DNA of 62,196 nucleotides from Candidatus Bathyarchaeota archaeon. Its GTDB lineage: Archaea > Thermoproteota > Bathyarchaeia > RBG-16-48-13 > JAGTRE01. Where the stretch lies: NCBI GenBank assembly GCA_018396415.1, contig JAGTRE010000008.1:4663-66858 (forward strand). Direction: 5' to 3'. Position numbers and translations under genes: made by a program. Below are positions 45,229 to 53,909 of this stretch, piece after piece (the stretch's first letter is position 1; each line of letters starts with the position of its first letter). The notes under the pieces were generated by a model. It searched no databases. It had not been told where the DNA came from and saw only the letters and a list, made by a program, of their open reading frames with translations.

Positions 45229-46362
45229 TTGCGTGAAATGATTCCAATAAACAAACCACTTCTAGGAGATGAAGAAGCTCAGGCCGTTATTCAAGTTTTA
45301 AAAAGCGGACTATTGACGGTTCAAGGCGGAGGCCCCTTTATATCTCAGTTTGAAAGAAAATTTGCCGAGTTTATCGGAGTAAAATATGCAATAAGCGTAA
45401 CCAATGGAACAGCCGCCCTACATTCAGCTCTCCTTGCCGCGGGTGTTGGGCCAGGCGATCAAGTTATCGTCCCTAGTTTCAGTTTTATTGCGACAGCAGA
45501 GGCTGTTGCCCTCACTGGAGCTAAGCCAGTATTCGCAGACATAGATCCCAATACTTACTGTTTGGCACCAGAGGACGTCGAGGAAAAAATTACTCCGAAC
45601 ACAAAGGCGATTATCCCAGTTCACCTCTACGGCTTAATGGCTGATATGGATGCAATAATGGGAATTGCGAGAGATCACGACCTCACAGTAATCGAGGACG
45701 CGGCTCACGCTATCGGTGCCGAATATAAAGGGCGAAAGGCGGGATCCATTGGTGATATCGCTTGCTTCAGTTTTCATGCCACTAAAAACATGACTACTGG
45801 AGAGGGGGGCATGATAACTACCAATAATGCTGAGTACGCCGACACCCTGCAATTATTAAGGAATCATGGAGGACAAGAAGGATACAAATGCAAAATAATT
45901 GGACATAATTATCGAATGCCGGAAATCGAAGCTGCTATTGGATGCGTACAACTTACCAAACTCCCAAAGTTTCTTGAAGCACGTCGGAAAAATGCGGCAA
46001 CCCTAACCAGTATGCTTCAAGAAATCCACCAGCTGAAACTCCCAGTTGAACCAGCCGATTATAAACATAGTTGGAACATCTATACCATACGATTACGAGT
46101 GTCCAACGCTGGAAGCAGAAATCGATTCGTAACAAAGTTGCGAGAAAAGAAAATTGAAGCAAGAGTATACTATTCAATTCCAATTCATTTCATGCCAGTT
46201 TACAAGGAAAAATACTGTGGCGAGGGAGAACGCCTCCCGGCGACTGAAACCGCTTGCAGACAGGTCTTCTCTTTGCCGATTCACCCAGCAGTTTCTGAAA
46301 GCGATTTGGAATATATTGCCACCACAGTCAAAAAGCTGTTAGAAGAAGCCCGAGAGTTATAA
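45229..46362 (+). CDS. DegT/DnrJ/EryC1/StrS aminotransferase
   Basis: The 377-residue PLP enzyme has 'IPINKPLLGDEE', 'AISVTNGTAALHSAL', 'GDQVIVPSFSFIATAEAV', 'VIEDAAHAIGAEYKGRKAG' and the PLP lysine in 'FSFHATKNMTTGEGG'. The family makes amino sugars for surface glycans and nucleotide-activated sugars. No glycosyltransferase neighbours are present. A TTG start precedes CGT GAA ATG. It starts about 140 bases from the divergent isomerase-like gene. Confidence 0.9.
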   Translation: MREMIPINKPLLGDEEAQAVIQVLKSGLLTVQGGGPFISQFERKFAEFIGVKYAISVTNGTAALHSALLAAGVGPGDQVIVPSFSFIATAEAVALTGAKPVFADIDPNTYCLAPEDVEEKITPNTKAIIPVHLYGLMADMDAIMGIARDHDLTVIEDAAHAIGAEYKGRKAGSIGDIACFSFHATKNMTTGEGGMITTNNAEYADTLQLLRNHGGQEGYKCKIIGHNYRMPEIEAAIGCVQLTKLPKFLEARRKNAATLTSMLQEIHQLKLPVEPADYKHSWNIYTIRLRVSNAGSRNRFVTKLREKKIEARVYYSIPIHFMPVYKEKYCGEGERLPATETACRQVFSLPIHPAVSESDLEYIATTVKKLLEEAREL

Positions 46363-46471
46363 ATGCTATCACCACAAGAAAAAGTAGTTAGTCCCTTGAA
46401 AACGTCGGTAAATTACATTATCGGAGTAAAATTGAATGGGCAAACTGACGTTCAATTTCCATTTCAAAATC

Positions 46472-46964
46472 ATGTCTTTCGTATATAAATTTCGTGATTT
46501 CTTTTTATCTCCCAGAAATATCTTGAAAGAAGCCGAAATAAAACCTGATTTCACGTACTTGATTACGGGTGTGGTCATGGAAGCTACTCGATTGCTGCCG
46601 CTGAACTAGTAGGAACAAGTGGAAAAGTATACGCACTGGACATTAACCCCCTTGCCATTCAAAAAATTAAGAATACTGCCTTAAAGAAGCGACTAACGAA
46701 TATAGAAACCATCCATCTGATTGCGCAACTGGATTAGAAAACAATAGTGTAGATATTATTCTGTTATACGATACCTTTCATATGCTAAGAGATCCAAATG
46801 GCGTATTGAAAGAGTTACATAAAGTATTAAAACCAAATGGGATTCTGTCATTCAGCGACCATCATATGAATGAGAATGAAATTATATCTAAGGTAACAAG
46901 TAGAAGACTATTTAGGTTGCTAAGAAAAGGCAAGAGAACGTATAGTTTCTTGAAAGAGAAATAA
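46472..46964 (+). pseudogene. SAM-dependent methyltransferase, two frameshifts
   Basis: Read across three frames, this encodes a class I methyltransferase of about 165 residues. It starts 'KFRDFFLSPRNILKEAEIKP', followed by the SAM motif 'VLDYGCGHGSYSIAAAEL', 'VYALDINPLAIQKI', 'DIILLYDTFHML' and 'LHKVLKPNGILSFSDHH'. One base is missing near 46551 and one near 46713 (CATCTG where CATTCTG would continue the frame). Each loss alone would truncate the protein. It may be a recent pseudogene or two consensus errors. The rest of the sequence is well conserved, so decay would be young. Confidence 0.75.
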
Positions 46965-47010
46965 CAATGGAAGACTTTACGCAGGCAGAATGTAATGAGC
47001 TTTCATATTG

Positions 47011-47871
47011 TTACCTTGCCAATGGAAGAGTTAAACACCGCGGACCTCCTAGCCCTTTTAGGAATTCACTTAACTCAACTTCAATCACATCGATACCATG
47101 CCGTTTGAGATTGGAGTTGGTTTCAGAGTTCTCGGCTGCCGAAATTACTTTTCCAGGTCTTAAGGTTAAAACGTTAGCTGCGAGATTTCCTAATTCCTTC
47201 CACGACGGCACTGAAATAATTTTGATGCCGAGAACTTGTAACTCTCTAATCAACCTATCCGGAAGCACCGGAATATAGGATAAACCAACATGTTCGTCTA
47301 TTATGGTAAATACGGTATCCAAATGTATGAAGCCCTTGGATAGAGGAAATGCGAGTATCCGTTTAAAAATTCCCAGTTGACTGAAAAACTCTCTAATTGC
47401 TAAAACTGTACGTTCCGATTCCCCGATTGCGACGACTTCCTCGTTGATAAATACGAGATCTCCACCTTCAAACGGCAGGTCCGGACGCTGTTTATTTACG
47501 TCAAGTATAACAGGAATTCCCAACATCTTGAAAAATTGGCGAACAACTTTTTCCTCTCCACGTCTTGAAGGTAAAGCAAAGTTACAAATTATAGCACCCT
47601 TTTTTGTAACAACCGCTAGGTCACGACAGAAAACTAGGTTTGGACGCTCCACACCAGGTAAGGGAGGCATGTTAAAAACCTTCACGCCTTCTTCTCGCAG
47701 TACGCTGACAAACGTGGAATGCTGCTCGATCGCCTTTTGCACGTCAGGGGCAGCTATGAATAAGTTTTCTCTCGGATTTCGACGAATCGTCTCCAATTCT
47801 TCAATAGTAGGTGTATGGACAGCAATCGATTTCAGAGGTTTAACCTCTGAGTCCACACCCCATTCAACCAT
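47011..47871 (-). CDS. Arginine deiminase/dimethylargininase-like amidinohydrolase
   Basis: About 286 residues of the guanidine-modifying superfamily. Catalytic-type residues are visible: 'FCRDLAVV' and 'PFEGGDLVF' (Glu/Asp), 'GFIHLDTVF' (His), and the C-terminal nucleophile in 'GGPRCLTLPL'. This set fits arginine deiminase or dimethylargininase rather than amidinotransferase. It would release ammonia and citrulline from arginine-like substrates. No carbamate kinase or ornithine transcarbamylase is nearby. The ATG at 47871 is chosen because GAGG lies nine bases upstream. A TTG at 47892 is the alternative. Confidence 0.8.
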   Translation of the reverse strand: MVEWGVDSEVKPLKSIAVHTPTIEELETIRRNPRENLFIAAPDVQKAIEQHSTFVSVLREEGVKVFNMPPLPGVERPNLVFCRDLAVVTKKGAIICNFALPSRRGEEKVVRQFFKMLGIPVILDVNKQRPDLPFEGGDLVFINEEVVAIGESERTVLAIREFFSQLGIFKRILAFPLSKGFIHLDTVFTIIDEHVGLSYIPVLPDRLIRELQVLGIKIISVPSWKELGNLAANVLTLRPGKVISAAENSETNSNLKRHGIDVIEVELSEFLKGLGGPRCLTLPLAR

Positions 47872-48029
47872 TAGAAAAAACCTCGGATTCAAATCAACAA
47901 AAATCGAAGAGCCTATTTAACTTATGGCAATTTTTGGCGTGTTAAAAATCAGTTTTGCAGAGTCTAATCAAACTACTCTATAAATGGAAAATTACATTAA
48001 AAATAATAAAAATTCAAGGCGTTTGAACG

Positions 48030-48467
48030 CTACGTCTTCTTAGCTTTCTTCACCCTCTCCTCAATTTCCTTTTGTAGGAAGGGGCGTACAGCATCCCCGT
48101 GGATTAAGTTATTGAGCTCCGCCGTATTTGACGGTTTAATACGGAGGAACCATCCTGCGCCATAAGGATCATCATGAATTATTTTTGGCTTCATCCGTAA
48201 ATCCTTATTAACTTCTATAACAGTTCCGCTTAACGGAGCTTTGAGGCGCTCCACCCATTTCATTGACTCCACAGTTCCGAAGTCCTTCCCCTGTTCTAAA
48301 ACTGTCCCTTCCTTAGGCAGTCGCACAAACATAATTTTGCCAATTAACTTCTGGGCAAGGTCATTAAAACCAATTTTTGCAGTTCCATCTGCCTCCATTT
48401 TCACCCACAAATTTCTATCCGTATAGTACAAGTCATCAGGAAGTTTGTACCCTTCGATTTCAACCAA
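48030..48467 (-). CDS. gcvH: GcvH-like lipoyl-carrier protein
   Basis: The 145-residue protein has the H-protein fold: 'YYTDRNLWVKMEADGTAKIGF', the lipoyl-lysine site K70 in 'GTVESMKWVERLKAP', and 'GTVIEVNKDL' leading to 'PYGAGWFLRIKP'. H-proteins carry lipoyl-bound intermediates in glycine cleavage, and relatives (LbpA) serve sulfur-oxidising Hdr systems. No other glycine-cleavage gene is in the window. It is the last gene of the group 4 hydrogenase operon, 20 bases after the small subunit, with GGAGG before a TTG start. The position hints at a redox or carrier role linked with the HdrB in this operon (inference). Confidence 0.8.
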   Translation of the reverse strand: MVEIEGYKLPDDLYYTDRNLWVKMEADGTAKIGFNDLAQKLIGKIMFVRLPKEGTVLEQGKDFGTVESMKWVERLKAPLSGTVIEVNKDLRMKPKIIHDDPYGAGWFLRIKPSNTAELNNLIHGDAVRPFLQKEIEERVKKAKKT

Positions 48468-48489
48468 CTAAATACGCCTCCTTTAGCAT

Positions 48490-48969
48490 TCAGCGAGTAT
48501 TCGCTGCCTCTGCTTTTAATTTTTTCTCCGCCAATTTCTTGAGTGCAATAGACAAACCATAGATTATTGCTTCAGGCTTCGGTGGACAACCAGGAACGTA
48601 AACATCAACCGGAACCACCTTATCAGCCCCCCATGCGTTATCAGTCCTAGCTATCGAATAATTGTCATAGCCCTCTTCAACGTATATACCGCCGGCAATT
48701 GCGCATTCCCCGATTGCCATGACTATTTTCGGGTCTGGAGTTTGCTGATAAATCCTAAGAAGCATAGGCTCGGTGTGTTTGGGAACTGGCCCTGTAATGA
48801 TGAGGACATCAGAATACCTCGGATTGTTTTTTAGCAAACAGCCAAGTCTCTCGATGTCGAATCTAGGAGTTAATGCGGCGGCAATTTCTATGTCGCATCC
48901 GTTACATCCGCCACAATGAGCATGTGTAATCCAAGGTGATTTCTTTCTAGCCCAATTAATAAGACCCAT
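48490..48969 (-). CDS. Group 4 hydrogenase small subunit (NuoB/HycG-like), operon A
   Basis: About 159 residues. It binds the proximal [4Fe-4S] cluster through 'CGGCNGCDIE', 'AIGECAIAGG' and 'VPGCPPKPEAI'. It joins the large subunit to make the membrane-hydrogenase catalytic module. The frame extends to 49050, but the ATG at 48969 aligns with the paralog at 60524, where the protein begins just before 'WARKKSPWI', and AGGTGA precedes it. This start removes the overlap with the NuoI-like gene. Confidence 0.9.
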   Translation of the reverse strand: MGLINWARKKSPWITHAHCGGCNGCDIEIAAALTPRFDIERLGCLLKNNPRYSDVLIITGPVPKHTEPMLLRIYQQTPDPKIVMAIGECAIAGGIYVEEGYDNYSIARTDNAWGADKVVPVDVYVPGCPPKPEAIIYGLSIALKKLAEKKLKAEAANTR

Positions 48970-48986
48970 TTTCCGCTCACCTGATT

Positions 48987-49535
48987 CTAATACCACTTCC
49001 GGGTATGAGTGTCCATGGTGAAACTTAAGCTTCTCCGACAATTGACGCAATATCGAGAGTATTTCTCTAGGTCTGATTGAACCTCGGTTTTTATGTTTGC
49101 TTTAATGTTCTCCAAAACACGTTTTTTCATAATTTCTATTTGTTTATCTGGGAAAAACGTGTGACCGCAATTGGCACATTTGCTCATTTTTAGCTCGTTG
49201 TAGACTCTAAGAGACTCTTTTTCATATCCTGCTAGTTCAAATCTTTCTGTTAAGCGAATTGCATCTTCAGGGCAAACATCCTCACAACGTTGACAAAACG
49301 CGCATTTTCCATAAAAGATGTCAATGATTCTTGTGTCCTCGCCTTGCTTTATTCTAATCGCTTCAGTTGAACAGGCTTGGGCGCATGCCCCGCAACCAGT
49401 ACATTTCTCTTTATCTATTTCTGGCTGCCCACGGTAGCCGTGTATTATGGTCGCCGGTGGACCGAAGGGATATCTTGTTGTCACACATCGGTGCAACGCC
49501 TTAATCATTTCCTTAAGAAGCAGGAAACTTGGCAT
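48987..49535 (-). CDS. Group 4 hydrogenase ferredoxin subunit (NuoI/HycF-like) with zinc ribbon, operon A
   Basis: About 182 residues with two [4Fe-4S] motifs ('CTGCGACAQACS' and 'CAFCQRCEDVCP'), then a zinc ribbon ('CANCGHTFF' and 'CVNCRRSL') as in HycF. It passes electrons between ferredoxin and the small subunit. The ATG at 49535 follows GGAGG by eight bases and sits just after the NuoH stop. The track of the longer start at 49556 would overlap the NuoH-like gene. The same ribbon recurs in the operon B subunit and in the MvhD fusion. Confidence 0.9.
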   Translation of the reverse strand: MPSFLLLKEMIKALHRCVTTRYPFGPPATIIHGYRGQPEIDKEKCTGCGACAQACSTEAIRIKQGEDTRIIDIFYGKCAFCQRCEDVCPEDAIRLTERFELAGYEKESLRVYNELKMSKCANCGHTFFPDKQIEIMKKRVLENIKANIKTEVQSDLEKYSRYCVNCRRSLSFTMDTHTRKWY

Positions 49536-49539
49536 CAAG

Positions 49540-50475
49540 TTAACCTCCACTGACAATCGCCAACGTTAAACCAATTAACGACAATGGTATTGGGATTTTT
49601 AGGTACCAAGTGAACGCTTGATCGATTCTATATCGAGCGCTTGCAACGTTAACAATTGTTAGAGCAAATACAACAATGGACGCTTTTATCAGTAAATTAA
49701 TGACACACCATGGCATTGGAAAACCATCTCCTCCACCGAGAAAAAGATCCGCGAACAGAACCCCTGCAATGTACCAGAGCAAAGTTCGGGATATCTCGAT
49801 CAAACCTAAGAACTTGCCGGAATATTCGGTGACCGTTCCGGCAACAATCTCTTGTTCAGCCTCGGGAATGTCAAAAGGCTTTAAATGAAGCTTTCCGACC
49901 AAGCAGAGGAAGATGGCTACAGCAGCAAATGGATTTCTGAAAATTAGCCACGAAAATCCTGATTGTTGACTTACAATTGTGGACAAGGATAGACTTCCAG
50001 CCGTAAATGCGATAGAAATGATGGCTATTGTAAACGCTGACTCATACGCTAACATTAGAACTGCTTCCCTGTTAGATCCAACCGAGCCGAATGGTGAGGA
50101 GGAGGACGGCCCACATGCTACAAAGACCAACGATGGAATGAGAAGTAAGTATAACAATGCAATCAGGTCTCCATAGAAAGCAATTGGCGCCGAAGAGGGT
50201 CCGGCTGGTATGAACATTAGCGTTACAGATATTGAAATAAAAAGAATAACGGACAGCCAAACGAATAACTTTCTACGCGCTGTTTTAGGAACAATCGAGG
50301 ATTTTGAAAGAAGCTTAACTATATCGGCAAAGGGTTGGAACCAAGGTGGACCCCTACGATATTGCATCCTCGCTCGTACCTTTCGGAATAACCAATAGAA
50401 AAACCAACCAACTATGAACGCGAAAACTAAGCCTGGGTAAAAGAGGAAGTGAACCAAATAGTTTAAAAATGTCAT
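49540..50475 (-). CDS. Group 4 hydrogenase membrane anchor (NuoH/HycD-like), operon A
   Basis: The 311-residue protein has about eight transmembrane helices. The conserved segments are 'YRRGPPWFQPFADIVKLLSK' and 'KPFDIPEAEQEIVAGTVTEYSG', which lie at the junction of the hydrogenase arm and the ion channel in NuoH/HycD. It anchors the catalytic module and forms part of the ion path. It lies between the fused NuoCD-like and NuoI-like genes in the operon. Confidence 0.93.
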   Translation of the reverse strand: MTFLNYLVHFLFYPGLVFAFIVGWFFYWLFRKVRARMQYRRGPPWFQPFADIVKLLSKSSIVPKTARRKLFVWLSVILFISISVTLMFIPAGPSSAPIAFYGDLIALLYLLLIPSLVFVACGPSSSSPFGSVGSNREAVLMLAYESAFTIAIISIAFTAGSLSLSTIVSQQSGFSWLIFRNPFAAVAIFLCLVGKLHLKPFDIPEAEQEIVAGTVTEYSGKFLGLIEISRTLLWYIAGVLFADLFLGGGDGFPMPWCVINLLIKASIVVFALTIVNVASARYRIDQAFTWYLKIPIPLSLIGLTLAIVSGG

Positions 50476-50484
50476 AGTTTTGCA

Positions 50485-52170
50485 TCACAACCTCTTACAC
50501 TTTCTACTCAACTGCTCCAATGTCGTCGTATACCTTCTATGGGTTTTAATGTCTTCTAATTCAACAAGTCTATCAGTACAGCTAAAGCATGGATCAATGC
50601 TTCCAATGATAATTGGCGCATCGGCAATGGTTTGCTCTCGTACCATGTAAGGTATCGATGCATTGTTGTTGAATGATGGCGTACGCATTCTAACAGCGTT
50701 TGGCACATTAGTTCCGTTAGATGAAATGTAGTAAACCAGTTCTCCTCTTAATGCTTCTACTTTGCCAAAGGCGTCGCCCTCACCGAACTCAAATACTTCT
50801 GTGGATAACTGTCCTCCTACGCTTTGTAAAACATCAAGGCAATGCTCGCAAATTCCCAAAGCCTCCTTAATCTCCCCCAAACGAACTTCGACTCTAGCCA
50901 ACACATCGCCTTCCGATCTAGTGATAACCTTGAATGGAACTTCGTCGTAGGCTGCGTACGGGTCATCCCGCCTAACATCGATATCAACACCCGATGCACG
51001 AGCGGTCGGACCGACAACGCCAAGATTAATAGCATCTTTTTTTGTTAGCACACCTACACCTTTTGTTCTCGCTTTTACGATAGAGTCGCTTACCACACTA
51101 TTAATTGTAACCGCGAGGGATTTCTTCAATTCAGTAATCTTCGTCTCAATTTTTGGAATAATTTCCTTCGGAATATCGCGCCGAACTCCACCTATCGTAT
51201 TCATCGCCTTATGAACTCTAGAACCAGAAATCATTTCTTGGCAATCCATCACGATCTCTCGATCTTTCCAAGAGAGCATGAATAATGTTTGAAATCCAAT
51301 TAGATCCATGGCAACTCCAAGCCAAAGAAGGTGACTTTGCAGCCTTTCTAATTCGCACATGAGTGTTCGAATGTATCGAGCGCGGTCAGGAATATCTATT
51401 TTATTAATCATTTCTACGGTTCGACAAAATGCCGTACTATGAGCTTGAGAGCAAATTCCACACACACGTTCTGCGAGATAAATATCGCGCCAATAGCTCC
51501 GATTTTGCATTAACCGCATAATTCCGCGATGATTAAAACCAAATTTCATATCGACGTTAAGAATTCTCTCTCCATCAACTTGAAGCTTAAAAAAGGCAGT
51601 CTCAATTAATGCAGGGTGATAAGGCCCTATGGGGATGACACTTGCTAACATCGATTCTTTAGGCGGTCGCAGAGGGACCCACGATGCGTCTTGCTGAACT
51701 CCGGCGCTCTTTTCCTCTTCGAAGATCTCGGTTCTCGAAGAACTTTCCATTTTGGCCGGCCACTCGTAAGGTAGCATAAGATGCTTAAGGTTTGGATGAC
51801 CCATAAATTGAATACCTAATAGCTCAGCTGTTTCCCTCTCGGGAAAACTAGCGCTCTCAGTTAGCAAAGTTAGGGATTCGATTTTGGGATCTTCCCGGGG
51901 AAGATTCGTTTTTACAACTATATGAAGCCCCTTTTCCCTATGATCTAGAGAAAAGGAGTAGAACAAGTCAAAGCCTTCAAGGCCTAAATCCATTCCCGAA
52001 AGCTGACATAGTCTCGCCTGAAAATCTGTTAACATGATTCTACAAAGATCCCGGATTCTGTTTCTATTAATTCGAATAAAACAACGATTATCAGCACCAC
52101 GATAACTTTCGATAAAATCTGAGCCCAGAGCCGCTCGAAGCGCAACTTCAATTTCCGTCAAGGTTGTCAT
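50485..52170 (-). CDS. Group 4 [NiFe] hydrogenase large subunit, NuoC-NuoD fusion, operon A
   Basis: The 561-residue protein has an N-terminal NuoC-like domain (about 1-145, with 'SFPERETAELLGIQFMGHP') fused to a NuoD/HycE-like large subunit. Both Ni-binding pairs are intact: 'RVCGIC' (C237, C240) and 'DPCFSC' (C528, C531). This makes it a real hydrogenase, not a complex I-like subunit. There is no cleavable C-terminal peptide after a His, as in some group 4 enzymes. The fusion is of the HycE type. In operon B the two parts are separate genes. Confidence 0.93.
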   Translation of the reverse strand: MTTLTEIEVALRAALGSDFIESYRGADNRCFIRINRNRIRDLCRIMLTDFQARLCQLSGMDLGLEGFDLFYSFSLDHREKGLHIVVKTNLPREDPKIESLTLLTESASFPERETAELLGIQFMGHPNLKHLMLPYEWPAKMESSSRTEIFEEEKSAGVQQDASWVPLRPPKESMLASVIPIGPYHPALIETAFFKLQVDGERILNVDMKFGFNHRGIMRLMQNRSYWRDIYLAERVCGICSQAHSTAFCRTVEMINKIDIPDRARYIRTLMCELERLQSHLLWLGVAMDLIGFQTLFMLSWKDREIVMDCQEMISGSRVHKAMNTIGGVRRDIPKEIIPKIETKITELKKSLAVTINSVVSDSIVKARTKGVGVLTKKDAINLGVVGPTARASGVDIDVRRDDPYAAYDEVPFKVITRSEGDVLARVEVRLGEIKEALGICEHCLDVLQSVGGQLSTEVFEFGEGDAFGKVEALRGELVYYISSNGTNVPNAVRMRTPSFNNNASIPYMVREQTIADAPIIIGSIDPCFSCTDRLVELEDIKTHRRYTTTLEQLSRKCKRL

Positions 52171-52185
52171 TTGAACATCCCAACT

Positions 52186-53601
52186 TTAACCAGCAATTAA
52201 TCTAACCACATCCATCACAATGTTTGGAAACAGACCAAAGGCAACTATCAAAAGTGCGAGAAAGAGGACTGGTATTTGCAATACTGCGGGCGCTTCCTTA
52301 GTCCCTTTTAGTTGCTTAGGAATGCGTTTAATGAAAATCTTGTAGATGGCTTTAGCATAGAACAAAAATGTGATAACTGTGGTAATCATGCCGAATATAG
52401 GAAGAAAAGAAGCCAACTCGATTGAAGCCTCTTCAAGCATTCTTCCTGTGTAAAATCCAAGCAAAGGTGGAATTCCAATAAGGGTAAATGCCCCAATAAG
52501 GAATGCTATTGTGGTTAGTGGCATGCGCTTTGCAAGACCCCCTAAACTGTTCATGTCTCTAAGCCCAGTCTGGTAGATTATGGATCCAGCGCAGAGGAAG
52601 AGAAGCCCTTTTGCAAGGGCATGATTTAAAATATGTCCAAGATAGGCTGAGACGCTTAACGTTGTGCCTACACCAATCATGAGGACGATAAACCCAATCT
52701 CACTGATGGTGGAATACGCTAACATTCGCTTTATATCCCTCTCTAAGAAAGCAAACACTGAACCAATAATCATCGATAACAGACCAAACGTTACTACAGT
52801 CCACTTTAAGACTTCGAAGGCACCGAAAATTGGGAAATAAATAATCTTCGCCATCGCAAACGCGCTTACTTGAACTAACACCCCGGACAGCAAGCAACTA
52901 ATAGGCGATGGCGCCTCGGCATGCGCCTTCGGCAGCCAAATCAACCCAAATGGAACCATGCCAGCCTTTATGCCGAAACCCAGAAAAAATAGAACCGCAG
53001 TCGATAGCACCAAATTTAAGTTAGTAAGATTAGTAACGCCAACGGAGATAACTCTAAGATCAACCGATTGGAACAGAGAGTAGCAGAGGAATATTCCAAT
53101 AAGTACAAGAATGGCGCCAAAGATACTTAAAACTAAATATACAAAGGTCGCATTCAATGCCTTAACAGTCCGTCCATACAGAACAAGAATCGCTGACGAT
53201 ACAGTCGCAGCTTCAAGAAATACGTAAAGCAAAAGAATGTTGTAAGTGAGAGACAATCCAATCATATTAGCCACAAATAAAAAAGAAAGGAAGTAGTAAA
53301 GGTCTTGATTGCCATCCTCTGCCATATAACGAGTGGAATATATTACAGCGGCAAGTCCAAGTAATGAGATAACAGTTATAACAAATGTGCTAGCAGCATC
53401 CGCGTAAAGCAGTCCAATGGCACTTATTTTTCCAAGATTTATTGTTTCAGACATCAGTATAATGGATAAAATAAGGGTAACAAACATAAATCCAATTGAA
53501 CAACCGTACTGAGCACGCCTTGAAACCTTACTAATGAATGGAATAATAAAAGCTGCCATCAGCGGAACGCCAATTGACATTACCAAAATAGTTTCTGTCA
53601 T
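52186..53601 (-). CDS. Antiporter-like subunit (NuoN/MrpD/HyfB family), operon A
   Basis: The 471-residue protein has about 14 transmembrane helices. Characteristic segments are 'PKAHAEAPSPISCLLSGVLV' and 'LAYSTISEIGFIVLMIGVG', with a conserved Lys and His of the ion-translocating complex I/Mrp subunits. It probably pumps protons or sodium as ferredoxin is oxidised. It is the only subunit of this kind in either hydrogenase operon. The start overlaps the stop of the small membrane gene by 4 bases. Confidence 0.92.
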   Translation of the reverse strand: MTETILVMSIGVPLMAAFIIPFISKVSRRAQYGCSIGFMFVTLILSIILMSETINLGKISAIGLLYADAASTFVITVISLLGLAAVIYSTRYMAEDGNQDLYYFLSFLFVANMIGLSLTYNILLLYVFLEAATVSSAILVLYGRTVKALNATFVYLVLSIFGAILVLIGIFLCYSLFQSVDLRVISVGVTNLTNLNLVLSTAVLFFLGFGIKAGMVPFGLIWLPKAHAEAPSPISCLLSGVLVQVSAFAMAKIIYFPIFGAFEVLKWTVVTFGLLSMIIGSVFAFLERDIKRMLAYSTISEIGFIVLMIGVGTTLSVSAYLGHILNHALAKGLLFLCAGSIIYQTGLRDMNSLGGLAKRMPLTTIAFLIGAFTLIGIPPLLGFYTGRMLEEASIELASFLPIFGMITTVITFLFYAKAIYKIFIKRIPKQLKGTKEAPAVLQIPVLFLALLIVAFGLFPNIVMDVVRLIAG

Positions 53602-53909
53602 TTTGATTCTCCTCCACCCCTTTCTTCTTTGAGGGATAGGATAGAGATTTTCGGAACATAAATTTCATCAGACGATAAATAAGGCGGCTTCGCTGCGCCT
53701 CCGGTAAAAATGTCTATAAACTCAACTTTTCGCGGAAACAATGATGGGATAATTACGAGGAAAAGAGTGAAGAGCGCAGCTACAGAAACAAGCTCAGCGC
53801 ATAAAAATAATACAATTATATTACTACTGAATATCGCTAACGCAGAGCCTATGACCAAAAGTATGAGCGCATATAACAATGGATACCTAACTTGGTTGCG
53901 CTTACTCAC
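53598..53909 (-). CDS. Small two-helix membrane subunit, operon A
   Basis: The 103-residue protein has two hydrophobic helices (about 11-29 and 31-55) and a soluble tail. 'SSNIIVLFLCAELVSVAALFTL' vaguely recalls NuoK/MnhC, in which a Glu sits in helix 2. A conserved-looking Glu is present here, but the third helix is missing. It lies between hdrB and the antiporter-like subunit with 4-base overlaps on both sides, so it is likely a subunit of the same complex. The function is uncertain. Confidence 0.6.
   Translation of the reverse strand: MSKRNQVRYPLLYALILLVIGSALAIFSSNIIVLFLCAELVSVAALFTLFLVIIPSLFPRKVEFIDIFTGGAAKPPYLSSDEIYVPKISILSLKEERGGGESK

Noticed and set aside
48970-49050. Longer start of the operon A small subunit
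   Set aside because: It overlaps the NuoI-like gene, and the paralog at 60524 aligns only from the internal ATG at 48969.
50485-52170. Complex I-like NuoCD without hydrogenase activity
   Set aside because: Both Ni-binding CxxC pairs are present, so it is a hydrogenase large subunit.
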